A stretch of DNA of 64,000 nt from G965267425 sp965267425 (lineage in GTDB: Bacteria > Bacteroidota > Bacteroidia > Flavobacteriales_E > Vicingaceae). The stretch is taken from NCBI GenBank assembly GCA_965267425.1, contig OZ253959.1, forward strand, positions 1,798,001 to 1,862,000. Direction: 5' to 3'. A program made the position numbers and the translations under genes. Numbering within the stretch: position 1 is the stretch's first letter; each line of letters begins with the position of its first letter. Below, piece after piece: positions 8,460 through 16,043 of this stretch. Under the pieces are notes generated by a model, which saw nothing but the letters and a program-made list of their open reading frames with translations, searched no databases and had not been told where the DNA came from.

Positions 8460-8861
8460 ATGAAATTTTTCGTGAAACTTTCTTTATTGCTTTGTTTGTT
8501 CGTGCAACATTCAAAAGCTCAATCGATTGAAAACATCAATGATATTCAACCCAATGCTGCCTTTGATAACATACACGTACAAAAGTTGTATACCGATTCG
8601 AACAGCACAAGTTTTGTAATATGGGTCAAAAAGAGTGTGAAACCTCATTTACATGCCGAACATAGTGAAACATTGTATGTAATCAGTGGAAATGGAAGCA
8701 TGCAAATCGGTGATGAAACGGTTGAAATAAAGGCCGGTGATACCTTTACCATTCCTGAAAAAACGGTTCATTCAGTGAGCGTATTGGGAGATGCTCCACT
8801 CAAGGTATTGTCAGTTCAATCTCCTGAATTTTTGGGAAAAGACCGGATTTTTGTAGAATAA
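8460..8861 (+). CDS. Secreted cupin-domain protein
   Basis: A 133-residue protein with an N-terminal signal peptide (hydrophobic residues 4-16, cleavage likely after SKA) and one small beta-barrel cupin domain. The two cupin motifs are visible: HLHAEHSETLYVISGNG with metal-ligand-like His and Glu residues, and GDTFTIPEKTVHSVSV with the last His. Such single-domain cupins bind metals or small ligands; no substrate can be named. It follows fmt by 12 bases and is the last gene before the HU promoter. Confidence 0.85.
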   Translation: MKFFVKLSLLLCLFVQHSKAQSIENINDIQPNAAFDNIHVQKLYTDSNSTSFVIWVKKSVKPHLHAEHSETLYVISGNGSMQIGDETVEIKAGDTFTIPEKTVHSVSVLGDAPLKVLSVQSPEFLGKDRIFVE

Positions 8862-8902
8862 ATCGTCCGAAACCCTTGATAAATAAGGAAAATTGCCCCC
8901 AG

Positions 8903-8933
8903 TTATTAACAAATGTGGAGATTTATTAACAAA
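8903..8933 (+). repeat. Direct repeat TTATTAACAAA, two copies 20 bp apart
   Basis: The 11-mer TTATTAACAAA occurs at 8903-8913 and 8923-8933, exactly 20 bp (about two helical turns) apart. The pair lies 25-55 bases upstream of the -33 element of the HU gene, where an activator or an auto-regulatory protein could bind on one face of the DNA. Confidence 0.5.
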
Positions 8934-8957
8934 ATCGTGTAAAAGTGGCTGATTTAC

Positions 8958-8987
8958 TTGCTCTGCCTGAATTTTCGTATAAATTTG
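8958..8987 (+). promoter_or_regulatory. Promoter of the HU gene
   Basis: TTG at 8958-8960, a 19-base spacer and TAAATTTG at 8980-8987 form a textbook Bacteroidota housekeeping promoter. The leader to the ATG at 9038 is about 45 bases and A/T-rich, as is usual for strongly translated genes in this phylum. Confidence 0.75.
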
Positions 8988-9037
8988 TGTGCAACGATTA
9001 GTAAAAAATTAAATTATAACCTATTAAATAAGTTAAT

Positions 9038-9307
9038 ATGAACAAAGCAGAATTAATTGAAGCAATGGCGTCTAACGCTAATTTGTCAAAAGCTGATGCA
9101 AAACGTGCGTTGGATGCGTTTATCGACAGTACTGCAAGTGCACTTAAAAAAGGTGACAGAGTTGCATTGGTTGGATTCGGATCATTTTCTGTATCTCAAA
9201 GAGCTGCAAGAAAAGGAAGAAACCCACAAACTGGTAAAGAAATTCAAATTGCTGCTAAAAAAGTTGTAAGATTTAAAGCTGGAAGCGAATTGTCTTCTAA
9301 CGTTTAA
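9038..9307 (+). CDS. HU-family DNA-binding protein
   Basis: Small basic nucleoid protein (89 residues) that bends and compacts DNA as a dimer. It matches HU along its length: MNKAELIEAMASNANLSK, ALDAFIDSTASALKKGD, and the DNA-binding arm GFGSFSVSQRAARKGRNPQTGKE followed by KKVVRFKAGSEL. It stands alone between a strong promoter and an intrinsic terminator, and so is a monocistronic unit. Confidence 0.98.
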   Translation: MNKAELIEAMASNANLSKADAKRALDAFIDSTASALKKGDRVALVGFGSFSVSQRAARKGRNPQTGKEIQIAAKKVVRFKAGSELSSNV

Positions 9308-9321
9308 TTTTTTCAAACTTC

Positions 9322-9356
9322 AAAAAAAAGCTTTCTTCAACGGAAGCTTTTTTTTT
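9322..9356 (+). terminator. Intrinsic terminator after the HU gene
   Basis: The A-rich left arm ending in AAGCTTTC (to 9335) pairs through a TTCAAC loop with GGAAGCTT (9342-9349), and is followed by a run of T. The stem extends through A-T pairs and contains one G-T pair. Confidence 0.85.
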
Positions 9357-9380
9357 GCTCCATTATTTAGGCGCAATAGT

Positions 9381-9388
9381 TATATTTG
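9381..9388 (+). promoter_or_regulatory. -7 promoter box of the bTHX-like gene
   Basis: TATATTTG matches TAnnTTTG and lies 26 bases before the ATG at 9415, just after the HU terminator. A -33 element at the right spacing is not obvious. Confidence 0.5.
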
Positions 9389-9414
9389 GCATCTCAAAAA
9401 ATTAAAACTACAAT

Positions 9415-9699
9415 ATGGGTAAGGGCGATCAAAGAACGAAAAGAGGAAAAAGAATTGCTGGTTCATATGGAAAGACCAGGCAAAAGAAAAGAACTCCAGC
9501 TTTCGATGGCACAACGGCAACTAAGGCAAAAAAGCCAGCTACTAAAAAAGCTGCAGCCAAAAAACCTGCCGCTGCAAAAGCAACAACTGCAGCTAAGAAA
9601 GCAGCTCCAAAAGCTGCTGCAGCCAAAAAACCAGCTGCTTCAACTGCAAAAAAACCCGCTGCTAAAAAGGCCGCAGAAAAAAAAGAAGAGACGAAGTAG
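9415..9699 (+). CDS. bTHX-like small-subunit ribosomal protein with a histone-H1-like Lys/Ala/Pro tail
   Basis: The first 25 or so residues (MGKGDQRTKRGKRIAGSYGK) match the short ribosomal protein bTHX (Thx), which binds the head of the 30S subunit. Normal bTHX ends soon after this. Here about 65 more residues follow, made of Lys, Ala, Pro and Thr in repeats such as KKPAAKK and AAKKAA, ending in EKKEETK; this resembles the tail of histone H1 or bacterial H1-like proteins. The whole protein is 94 residues and very basic. The tail may bind rRNA or DNA. The gene has its own promoter and a terminator that overlaps its stop. The N-terminal match is good; the role of the tail is unknown. Confidence 0.75.
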   Translation: MGKGDQRTKRGKRIAGSYGKTRQKKRTPAFDGTTATKAKKPATKKAAAKKPAAAKATTAAKKAAPKAAAAKKPAASTAKKPAAKKAAEKKEETK

Positions 9700-9719
9700 T
9701 TTCCTGAAAACTACTTTTT
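9694..9719 (+). terminator. Intrinsic terminator between convergent genes
   Basis: AAGTAGTTT (9694-9702), loop CCTGA and AAACTACTT (9708-9716) form a perfect 9-bp hairpin followed by TTT. The hairpin contains the stop codons of both the bTHX-like gene (plus) and the ABC-F gene (minus). The T-run favours the plus strand. Confidence 0.7.
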
Positions 9720-11558
9720 CTCATCCAACTCTATCCAACGATTCATCTTGGTTTCCAGTTCGGTTTGAACTTGAGACATTCTTGTGCTCGATGCGGTGAG
9801 CGCTTCATAATCTTCTGTTCCTGATTGAAGAAGGGCATTTAGTTCGGCCTTTTCATTCTCCAATACCTCAATCTCCTGCTCTAATGATTCATATTCCATT
9901 TTTTCTTTATAGGAATGGCCCTTTTTAGGAGTCTTAGGTTTTACCGCCTCAGGTTTTTTTGCAGTTGTCTTATCATTCTTAACATCGGAATCAAGGTACA
10001 ATGAATAATTCCCAGGAAAATCCTTTATCAGGCCATTTCCCTGAAACACAAAAAGATGATCAGCCAAATTATCAGTGAAATAGCGATCATGGGAAACGAA
10101 AAGTATGCATCCCGGAAATTCACTTAAAAAAGATTCCAATTCATTCAATGTTGGAATATCCAAATCATTAGTGGGTTCATCCAAAATCAGAAAATTGGGA
10201 TTGGCCATGAATACGGTCATCAAATGGAGTCGGCGTTTTTCACCACCACTAAGTTTATCTACAACTTTGTACTGATCTTTTTTGTCAAATAAAAAACGCT
10301 CCAGCAACTGAGATGCCGTTAATTTTCTTCCCTTGGCTAAAGGAATCACTTCGGCAATGTCTTTGACCACATCAATCACGCGAATCCCTTTCTTGAAACT
10401 GGGAAGTTCCTGTCCAAAATATCCGATTTTAACCGTTTCTCCTCTAACCACTTTACCTTGATCTGCTTCAATCTTACCCATCATCAAATTGAGCAAAGTG
10501 GTTTTTCCACTGCCATTAGTGCCGATTATTCCTACGCGTTCACCTTTTAAAAATTGGTAACTGAATTTATCAATGAGTAGCCTATTATCAAACGATTTCG
10601 AAACTTTATGCAACTCTATGATCTTATTTCCAAGGCGTTCACTTTTAATGCCAATTTGAATTCGCTCATCTTTGATTCGTTGACCCGCTTTATCAGCCAA
10701 TTCATAGAAATCAGCAATTCGGCTTTTTGATTTGGTGCCTCTTGCCTTTGGTTGTCTTCGCATCCATTCCAGTTCCTTGCGCATCAGGTTTTTGGATTTG
10801 ACAATTTCTGACTTGCGTTGCTCCAATTTCAATTGCTTGGATTCCAAGTACTTAGCGTAAGGAGCGCTGTAGGTTGAGAGCTCACCATCTGCCAATTCCA
10901 TATACGAATCACAAACTACATCTAAAAAATAGCGGTCATGGGAAACAATCAAAAGCGTACAGCTTTGTTGCACAAGAAAATTCTCAAGCCATTTAATCAT
11001 TTGAATATCAAGGTGATTGGTTGGCTCATCTAAGATCAATAAATCCGCTTTTTCAATAAGTGCCTTAGCTAATGCCAATCTCCTTCTTTCTCCTCCAGAA
11101 TAGTTAGCAATGGGTTGTTCACTGAATTTCAACCCTAGCTGTCCCATAATTTTCTTCACCTGAGATTCATATTCCCATGCATTCAACACATCCATTTTTT
11201 CGGTAGTTCTGGCTATGAGGTCCATGTTTGGATGTTCATCATGCACTGCAGCCTCGTATTCCATGACAGATTTGCCAATCTCTGTAGAATCATCAATAAT
11301 AAATTTCAGCGCGTTTTCCTGAAGGTTGAATTCGGGGTTTTGATCCAACAGGGTAACTCGAATGTCTTTTCGAATTGAAATGACTCCACTATCCGGTGAT
11401 TCTCTACCAACCAGAATATTAAGCAGTGTAGATTTCCCCTGACCATTGGACGCAATTAGCCCGAGTCGCTGACCTTTCGATATACCAAACGTCAGATTTT
11501 CAAATAGAAATTTTTCAGAAAATGATTTGGTAAGATTTTCCGCTGATAAGTAATTCAT
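9711..11558 (-). CDS. ABC-F family ATPase, Uup-like
   Basis: Soluble protein of 615 residues with two ATP-binding cassettes and no membrane segment. Cassette 1 has SNGQGKSTLLN and YSGGERRRLALAKAL with LLILDEPTNHLD; cassette 2 has GTNGSGKTTLLN and LSGGEKRRLHLM with FLILDEPTNDLD. Between them is the basic linker (MRRQPKARGTKSKSRI). The C-terminal 85 or so residues form a coiled coil rich in Lys and Glu, as in Uup. ABC-F proteins act on the ribosome or on nucleic acid structure; antibiotic resistance is possible but not shown. It follows the S46 peptidase gene by 10 bases on the same strand. Confidence 0.93.
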   Translation of the reverse strand: MNYLSAENLTKSFSEKFLFENLTFGISKGQRLGLIASNGQGKSTLLNILVGRESPDSGVISIRKDIRVTLLDQNPEFNLQENALKFIIDDSTEIGKSVMEYEAAVHDEHPNMDLIARTTEKMDVLNAWEYESQVKKIMGQLGLKFSEQPIANYSGGERRRLALAKALIEKADLLILDEPTNHLDIQMIKWLENFLVQQSCTLLIVSHDRYFLDVVCDSYMELADGELSTYSAPYAKYLESKQLKLEQRKSEIVKSKNLMRKELEWMRRQPKARGTKSKSRIADFYELADKAGQRIKDERIQIGIKSERLGNKIIELHKVSKSFDNRLLIDKFSYQFLKGERVGIIGTNGSGKTTLLNLMMGKIEADQGKVVRGETVKIGYFGQELPSFKKGIRVIDVVKDIAEVIPLAKGRKLTASQLLERFLFDKKDQYKVVDKLSGGEKRRLHLMTVFMANPNFLILDEPTNDLDIPTLNELESFLSEFPGCILFVSHDRYFTDNLADHLFVFQGNGLIKDFPGNYSLYLDSDVKNDKTTAKKPEAVKPKTPKKGHSYKEKMEYESLEQEIEVLENEKAELNALLQSGTEDYEALTASSTRMSQVQTELETKMNRWIELDEKK

Positions 11559-11568
11559 GAAGGTATGC

Positions 11569-13710
11569 TTACTTAATCAACGATAATTCGTCAATCAAGT
11601 TTTTTGCACCGGCAAATTTATCCACGATGAATAGTACATATCGAATATCAACAGCAATGTTTCTGCATTGTGTTGGATCGTACATAAGATCGCTCATGGT
11701 TCCTTCCCAGTTTCTATCAAAATTTAACCCAATTAGCTCACCACTTCCATTTAATACCGGACTTCCTGAATTCCCTCCGGTTGTATGATTAGAGGCAATG
11801 AAGCACACACGCAATTCTCCATCTTTTCCATAATCTCCATAGTCTTTGGCCTCATACAATTCAATTAATTTTTCAGGTAATGAAAATTCATAGGATTCAG
11901 GTTCATACTTCTCTATAATGCCGTCAATGGTGGTATAAAAATCATAAGCCACGGCATCTCTGGGTTGATAAGGCTCAACTTTTCCAAAGGCAATTCGCAA
12001 CGTACTATTTGCGTCTGGATAATGTTTTTGATCTTTATATAAATTCATTCGTGCATCTAGATAAACTCTATCCAATTCAGCAATTTCAGCTTGCAACTCC
12101 CTCATTTTACCTCGAATATTGGATAAATAATTATCAAACAATTCTGTAGCCATTAAATAAGCGGGATCTTTCTTTAACGCACTAATTTTTTTCATTGAAA
12201 TGCCGGAAAGAAACTTCTCAGCGTCTTCCTTATTGGTAAATTTTGATTTTTCGAAGATATATTCTGTATAGACATTCATGTTGGATTTGAACTTGTCATC
12301 GATGGTTGAAAAAATTGCTGGTCTATAGGAAGAAGTATCTCCCAGGTAGTAAGCACCAATCATTCGTTCAAACAACCGTTTATCTACACCCATGTCATAA
12401 TCCTTAAAGTGAGCGTCAAGTCCTTCAATTAATTTGGATTTGGCATCTTCGAATTCGTCCGGTTTGGCTTTTTCCAATCGATTCATCTTCCATGCCAATC
12501 GTAAAATATCGGTTCCTAGGAATCCAGCTTCCACAAAATAATCTCTGGCAAATTGCAATTCTGCCAATTCATTATACAACTTTTCATAATCAGTAAACAA
12601 GGTGGAATAGCGTTCTCTGTTATTCTCATCCTTAAGTAAATCAGCAAAAAACTGCGCTTCAAAACGTTGTTTGGCATCTATTGCATCCAATTTATCCAAC
12701 CCTCTATTTTCACCTTTCCACTTTTTCCATGCATTACTTGTACTGGATTGCTTAGACGCATATTTAATGGCCACTTCTCTGTCTTTCCTCATTTCATCAT
12801 CCAATATTTCAAGCTTCTTTGTTCTCAAATCTATTTTCAATGGATTGGATTGATTTCGTATCATTTTAATGGCCCGGGATGGCAGATATTCTTGAGTTCG
12901 TCCGGGAAAACCATAAACCATAGTAAAATCACCTTCATTCACTCCTTTCAGTGAAATGGGCAAGTGATGAGCCGGTTTATAGGGCTTGTTGTTTTCATTG
13001 TACTTGGCTGGCTTGTTATTTTCATCAGCGTATATTCTGAATAACGAAAAGTCACCTGTATGTCTTGGCCATATCCAATTGTCCGTATCAAAGCCATATT
13101 TACCAATGGATGAAGGAGGTGCTCCCACAAATCGAACATCTTCAAACTTTTCAAAAACAATCATAAAGTATTGATTGCCATTGAAAAATGGCAGCACTTT
13201 TGCTGTGTAATGTTCTTCCTTTAACGGCAATTTCAATAGACTATCCGAACGTTCTTTGACAAGTTTTTTTCTATCCTCCGATGGTGTGTCCATGTCGATA
13301 TCTGCCAAAATAATGCTTGAGACGTCTTGGATTTCTTTAACAAAAGTGACCGACAATCCAGGATTAGGTAATTCCTGATCTTTGGTCATGGCCCAAAAGC
13401 CGTCTTTTAAGTAGTCATTTTCAAGGCTGCTATGAGATTGAATTCTACCATATCCACAATGGTGATTGGTGAGCAACAACCCTTCGGAAGAGATCACTTC
13501 GGAAGTACATCCTCCACCAAAGATGGCAATGGCATCTTTTAAACTTGTTTGATTGACGCTATAGATCTCCTCCTGTGATAGTTTTAATCCCATGGTTTTC
13601 ATCTCACCTTCCACAACACTTCCCAAAAACCCAGGAATCCACATGCCTTCCTTGGCACTTAATTGACCCAAAACCAATATGGCCGATATCGTAAAAAATA
13701 AATTTTTCAT
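11569..13710 (-). CDS. S46 dipeptidyl peptidase, DPP11-like
   Basis: Periplasmic serine peptidase of 713 residues with a signal peptide (cleavage near residue 19) and the S46-typical EGMWIPGFL at the mature N-terminus. The trypsin-like triad is visible: TNHHCGYG (His84), an Asp in the central part, and GGNSGSPVLNG (Ser648). Eighteen residues after the Ser, in GLNFDRNWEG, is Arg666. In S46 enzymes this position is Arg in DPP11 (acidic P1 residues preferred) and Gly in DPP7 (hydrophobic P1), so Asp/Glu specificity is inferred. A large helical lid lies between the two halves. It probably feeds dipeptides to an importer in a peptide-using organism. Confidence 0.93.
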   Translation of the reverse strand: MKNLFFTISAILVLGQLSAKEGMWIPGFLGSVVEGEMKTMGLKLSQEEIYSVNQTSLKDAIAIFGGGCTSEVISSEGLLLTNHHCGYGRIQSHSSLENDYLKDGFWAMTKDQELPNPGLSVTFVKEIQDVSSIILADIDMDTPSEDRKKLVKERSDSLLKLPLKEEHYTAKVLPFFNGNQYFMIVFEKFEDVRFVGAPPSSIGKYGFDTDNWIWPRHTGDFSLFRIYADENNKPAKYNENNKPYKPAHHLPISLKGVNEGDFTMVYGFPGRTQEYLPSRAIKMIRNQSNPLKIDLRTKKLEILDDEMRKDREVAIKYASKQSSTSNAWKKWKGENRGLDKLDAIDAKQRFEAQFFADLLKDENNRERYSTLFTDYEKLYNELAELQFARDYFVEAGFLGTDILRLAWKMNRLEKAKPDEFEDAKSKLIEGLDAHFKDYDMGVDKRLFERMIGAYYLGDTSSYRPAIFSTIDDKFKSNMNVYTEYIFEKSKFTNKEDAEKFLSGISMKKISALKKDPAYLMATELFDNYLSNIRGKMRELQAEIAELDRVYLDARMNLYKDQKHYPDANSTLRIAFGKVEPYQPRDAVAYDFYTTIDGIIEKYEPESYEFSLPEKLIELYEAKDYGDYGKDGELRVCFIASNHTTGGNSGSPVLNGSGELIGLNFDRNWEGTMSDLMYDPTQCRNIAVDIRYVLFIVDKFAGAKNLIDELSLIK

Positions 13711-13771
13711 AATTCCGATTTAGATCACGAAGATGAGCAATTCGGGAAGAACGTGCAACAATCGTTTTTTA

Positions 13772-13779
13772 TATTTTTG
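13772..13779 (+). promoter_or_regulatory. -7 promoter box of the LtaS-like gene
   Basis: TATTTTTG matches TAnnTTTG and ends 6 bases before the ATG at 13786, which predicts a leaderless or nearly leaderless mRNA. It decides the start: the upstream in-frame GTG at 13753 would lie in front of the promoter. Confidence 0.55.
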
Positions 13780-13785
13780 CGCCGC

Positions 13786-15651
13786 ATGCTCAATGGAACT
13801 TCTGTAATAGTCTTATTTCGATTGTACCTCAATTGGTTGTTGTTTTTTGCATTAAACCGATTCGCTTTTTTGATATACAATCATGATTTTTTAGATGGTA
13901 TAGGATTCTGGGAGATTGGTAAGGCCTTTTTTGCTGCCCTATCCTTGGATACCTCTATGGCTTGTTACTTGCTGGTTATTCCATTCTTGTTGTTAAGTAT
14001 AGCTTTATTTAAACCATTTAAATGGATTATTCCAGTGATTCAATGGTATCAGATTATTTTGATGATTTTGGTTGCCATCATTTATTCCAGTGAATTGGAA
14101 TTGTTTCGTGAATGGGGAACAAAGTTGAACTACAAAGCCTTATTACATCTGTCCAATCCCTCTGAAATTTATGGCATAACCTCAAACAAAGTGCTGATAT
14201 TGGGTTTGTTGAACATTGGCATTCAATCGGCAATAGCTATTTGGTTGACAAAACGAACCATCCATCAAAAATTACTTACCAATACACCCCCCTTATTTTT
14301 ATCAATGTTGTCGGTGCTTATCCTTCCGGGAATCATTTTCCTGGGAATCAGAGGAGGTATTAACCCCATTCCTATCAATATCAGCGATGCATATTATTCA
14401 ACTCATAATGTACTCAACCTAGCCAGTGTTAATTCTACATGGCATTTGATGCAAAGTGTGGAAACGAACATTTCAAACCTCGATACCAATCCTTACAATT
14501 ATTTTCCCCTTGAAGAGGTAGAAAATAATGTCGAGAATTTATTTCTTCCGAATGCACAAGATTCCGTTATTCCAATATTCAAGCAAGAACGTCCAAATAT
14601 TGTGTTGGTGTTATTGGAAGGATGGTCATCTCATTTGATTCATCCCTTGGGAGGCTCTGATAGCATTACACCCAATTTCAATGCCTTAACTGAAGAAGGA
14701 TTGTTGTTTACCCATTTTCTAGCAACAGGTGGGAGATCAGATCAGGGCATTACAGGGCTTATGTCTGGCTTTCCTGCTCAACCTACAACTTCAGTGACAC
14801 ACCAACCTTCCAAATATCCAGGATTACCTTCTTTTCCCAAAAAGCTAGAAAAAATAGGGTATTCTTCATTGTTTGTTTTTGGTGGTGAGCTCAATTATGC
14901 CAACATTCGAAGCTTTTTAATGCATGTTGGCATTCAACAGATAATAGAAGACGAGGATTTCGATTCTGAAATCCCTCGTGCTAAATTGGGTGTTCATGAT
15001 GAATTCATGTATCCCCGATTTATGGAAGAAATCAATGAATTAAATCCACCGTTTTTTGCTGTATCATTTAATCTTAGTTCACATGCCCCCTATGATATTC
15101 CAATGGACTACAAATTTGACTGGGGAGGCCGGCACAATGGCTACATCAACTCTGTATATTATGCCGACAGCTGTTTGGGACAATTCATGAGAGCTGCACA
15201 ACATCAACCATGGTACGAGAACACGCTGTTTATTATTACCGCAGATCACAGCCATCCTACGCATAAGGAGGAACCTGTGTATATGTCAGAAAACAGAAAA
15301 ATCCCACTGCTCATTTACGGTCCGGCATTGATGGATGAAATGAGGGGAAAACGAATGTCCAATATTGCTTCTCAGGTAGATTTCTCCCCTACTATGTTGG
15401 CACAATTTGGAATTGAATACGATGAATTTCATTGGGGGAAAAATATGTTATCTACACACCCAAAGCAATTTGCGTTTTTCACCTTTGATGATGGGGCCTC
15501 CCTGGAAAAACCAGATGGATTCTATGCATATAGTCACAATCAAAAAAGAGTATTTTTCGAACAATTTGATTCGAGCGCCAATAAAAATCTGCATATTCGG
15601 GAATGCAAATCTTGCTTGCAGAAATTGTTTCAAGATTATTTAGATTTATAA
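13786..15651 (+). CDS. LTA synthase/sulfatase-fold membrane protein
   Basis: A 621-residue protein with about five N-terminal membrane segments (to near residue 190) and a C-terminal alkaline-phosphatase/sulfatase-fold domain on the outside of the inner membrane. Motifs include NIVLVLLEGWSSHL (metal ligand Glu), TGGRSDQGITGLMSGFP (nucleophile region) and FIITADHSHPTHKE (Asp and His metal ligands). Relatives transfer phosphoglycerol or phosphoethanolamine groups to envelope polymers. Bacteroidota lack lipoteichoic acid, so the substrate here is unknown. The start is the ATG after the -7 box. GtrA follows after one base, which suggests a common role in envelope glycan decoration. Confidence 0.88.
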   Translation: MLNGTSVIVLFRLYLNWLLFFALNRFAFLIYNHDFLDGIGFWEIGKAFFAALSLDTSMACYLLVIPFLLLSIALFKPFKWIIPVIQWYQIILMILVAIIYSSELELFREWGTKLNYKALLHLSNPSEIYGITSNKVLILGLLNIGIQSAIAIWLTKRTIHQKLLTNTPPLFLSMLSVLILPGIIFLGIRGGINPIPINISDAYYSTHNVLNLASVNSTWHLMQSVETNISNLDTNPYNYFPLEEVENNVENLFLPNAQDSVIPIFKQERPNIVLVLLEGWSSHLIHPLGGSDSITPNFNALTEEGLLFTHFLATGGRSDQGITGLMSGFPAQPTTSVTHQPSKYPGLPSFPKKLEKIGYSSLFVFGGELNYANIRSFLMHVGIQQIIEDEDFDSEIPRAKLGVHDEFMYPRFMEEINELNPPFFAVSFNLSSHAPYDIPMDYKFDWGGRHNGYINSVYYADSCLGQFMRAAQHQPWYENTLFIITADHSHPTHKEEPVYMSENRKIPLLIYGPALMDEMRGKRMSNIASQVDFSPTMLAQFGIEYDEFHWGKNMLSTHPKQFAFFTFDDGASLEKPDGFYAYSHNQKRVFFEQFDSSANKNLHIRECKSCLQKLFQDYLDL

Positions 15652-15652
15652 G

Positions 15653-16036
15653 ATGCTGGAATTGCTATTGAGATTTATCAAATTTGGATTTGTTGGTGCT
15701 TCCGGCCTCATCATTGATTTTGGCATAACCTTCTTTCTGAAGGAAAAAATGAAGGTGCAAAAGTACGTTTCCAATGCTATTGGATTCATTTCAGCTGCCT
15801 CTTCGAATTACTTTTTGAACCGAATCTGGACTTGGCAAAGTGAAAACCCGGAAGTTCTCAATGAATACATCTCGTTTGTTATTGTATCAGTAGTTGGCCT
15901 GGGAATCAACAGCCTGGTGCTGTGGATTCTGGTGAGTAAATTCAAAAGGCAATTCTACTTTGCCAAATTTTTGGCCATTGTGGTTACAACGCTTTGGAAT
16001 TTTGCAGGGTATAGTCTAATTACCTTTGCTACCTAG
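15653..16036 (+). CDS. GtrA family membrane protein
   Basis: Small protein of 127 residues with four membrane helices. It opens with the GtrA pattern FIKFGFVGASGLIIDFGITFFL, followed by NAIGFISAASSNYFLNRIWTW and a last helix with KFLAIVVTTLWNFAGY. Members help move undecaprenyl-linked sugars across the inner membrane or act in cell-wall glycan decoration. It starts 1 base after the stop of the LtaS-like gene, so the pair is co-transcribed, and it converges on the GT39-type gene. Confidence 0.9.
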   Translation: MLELLLRFIKFGFVGASGLIIDFGITFFLKEKMKVQKYVSNAIGFISAASSNYFLNRIWTWQSENPEVLNEYISFVIVSVVGLGINSLVLWILVSKFKRQFYFAKFLAIVVTTLWNFAGYSLITFAT

Positions 16037-16043
16037 CTGAAGG

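Noticed and set aside
8862..9037. Replication origin upstream of the HU gene
   Set aside because: Only two imperfect DnaA-like 9-mers are present and neither dnaA nor dnaN is nearby.
9429..9626. Ala-rich minus-strand ORF opposite the bTHX tail
   Set aside because: It is the complement of the repeat codons with no promoter or neighbour support.
9386..9799. 137-codon plus-strand ORF across the bTHX-like gene
   Set aside because: It is rich in Gln, Leu and Lys because it is a shifted reading of the Lys/Ala repeat, and it crosses the terminator and the ABC-F end.
13753..13785. Upstream GTG start for the LtaS-like gene
   Set aside because: The region contains the -7 box, so the transcript would begin after this codon; the ATG at 13786 fits better.
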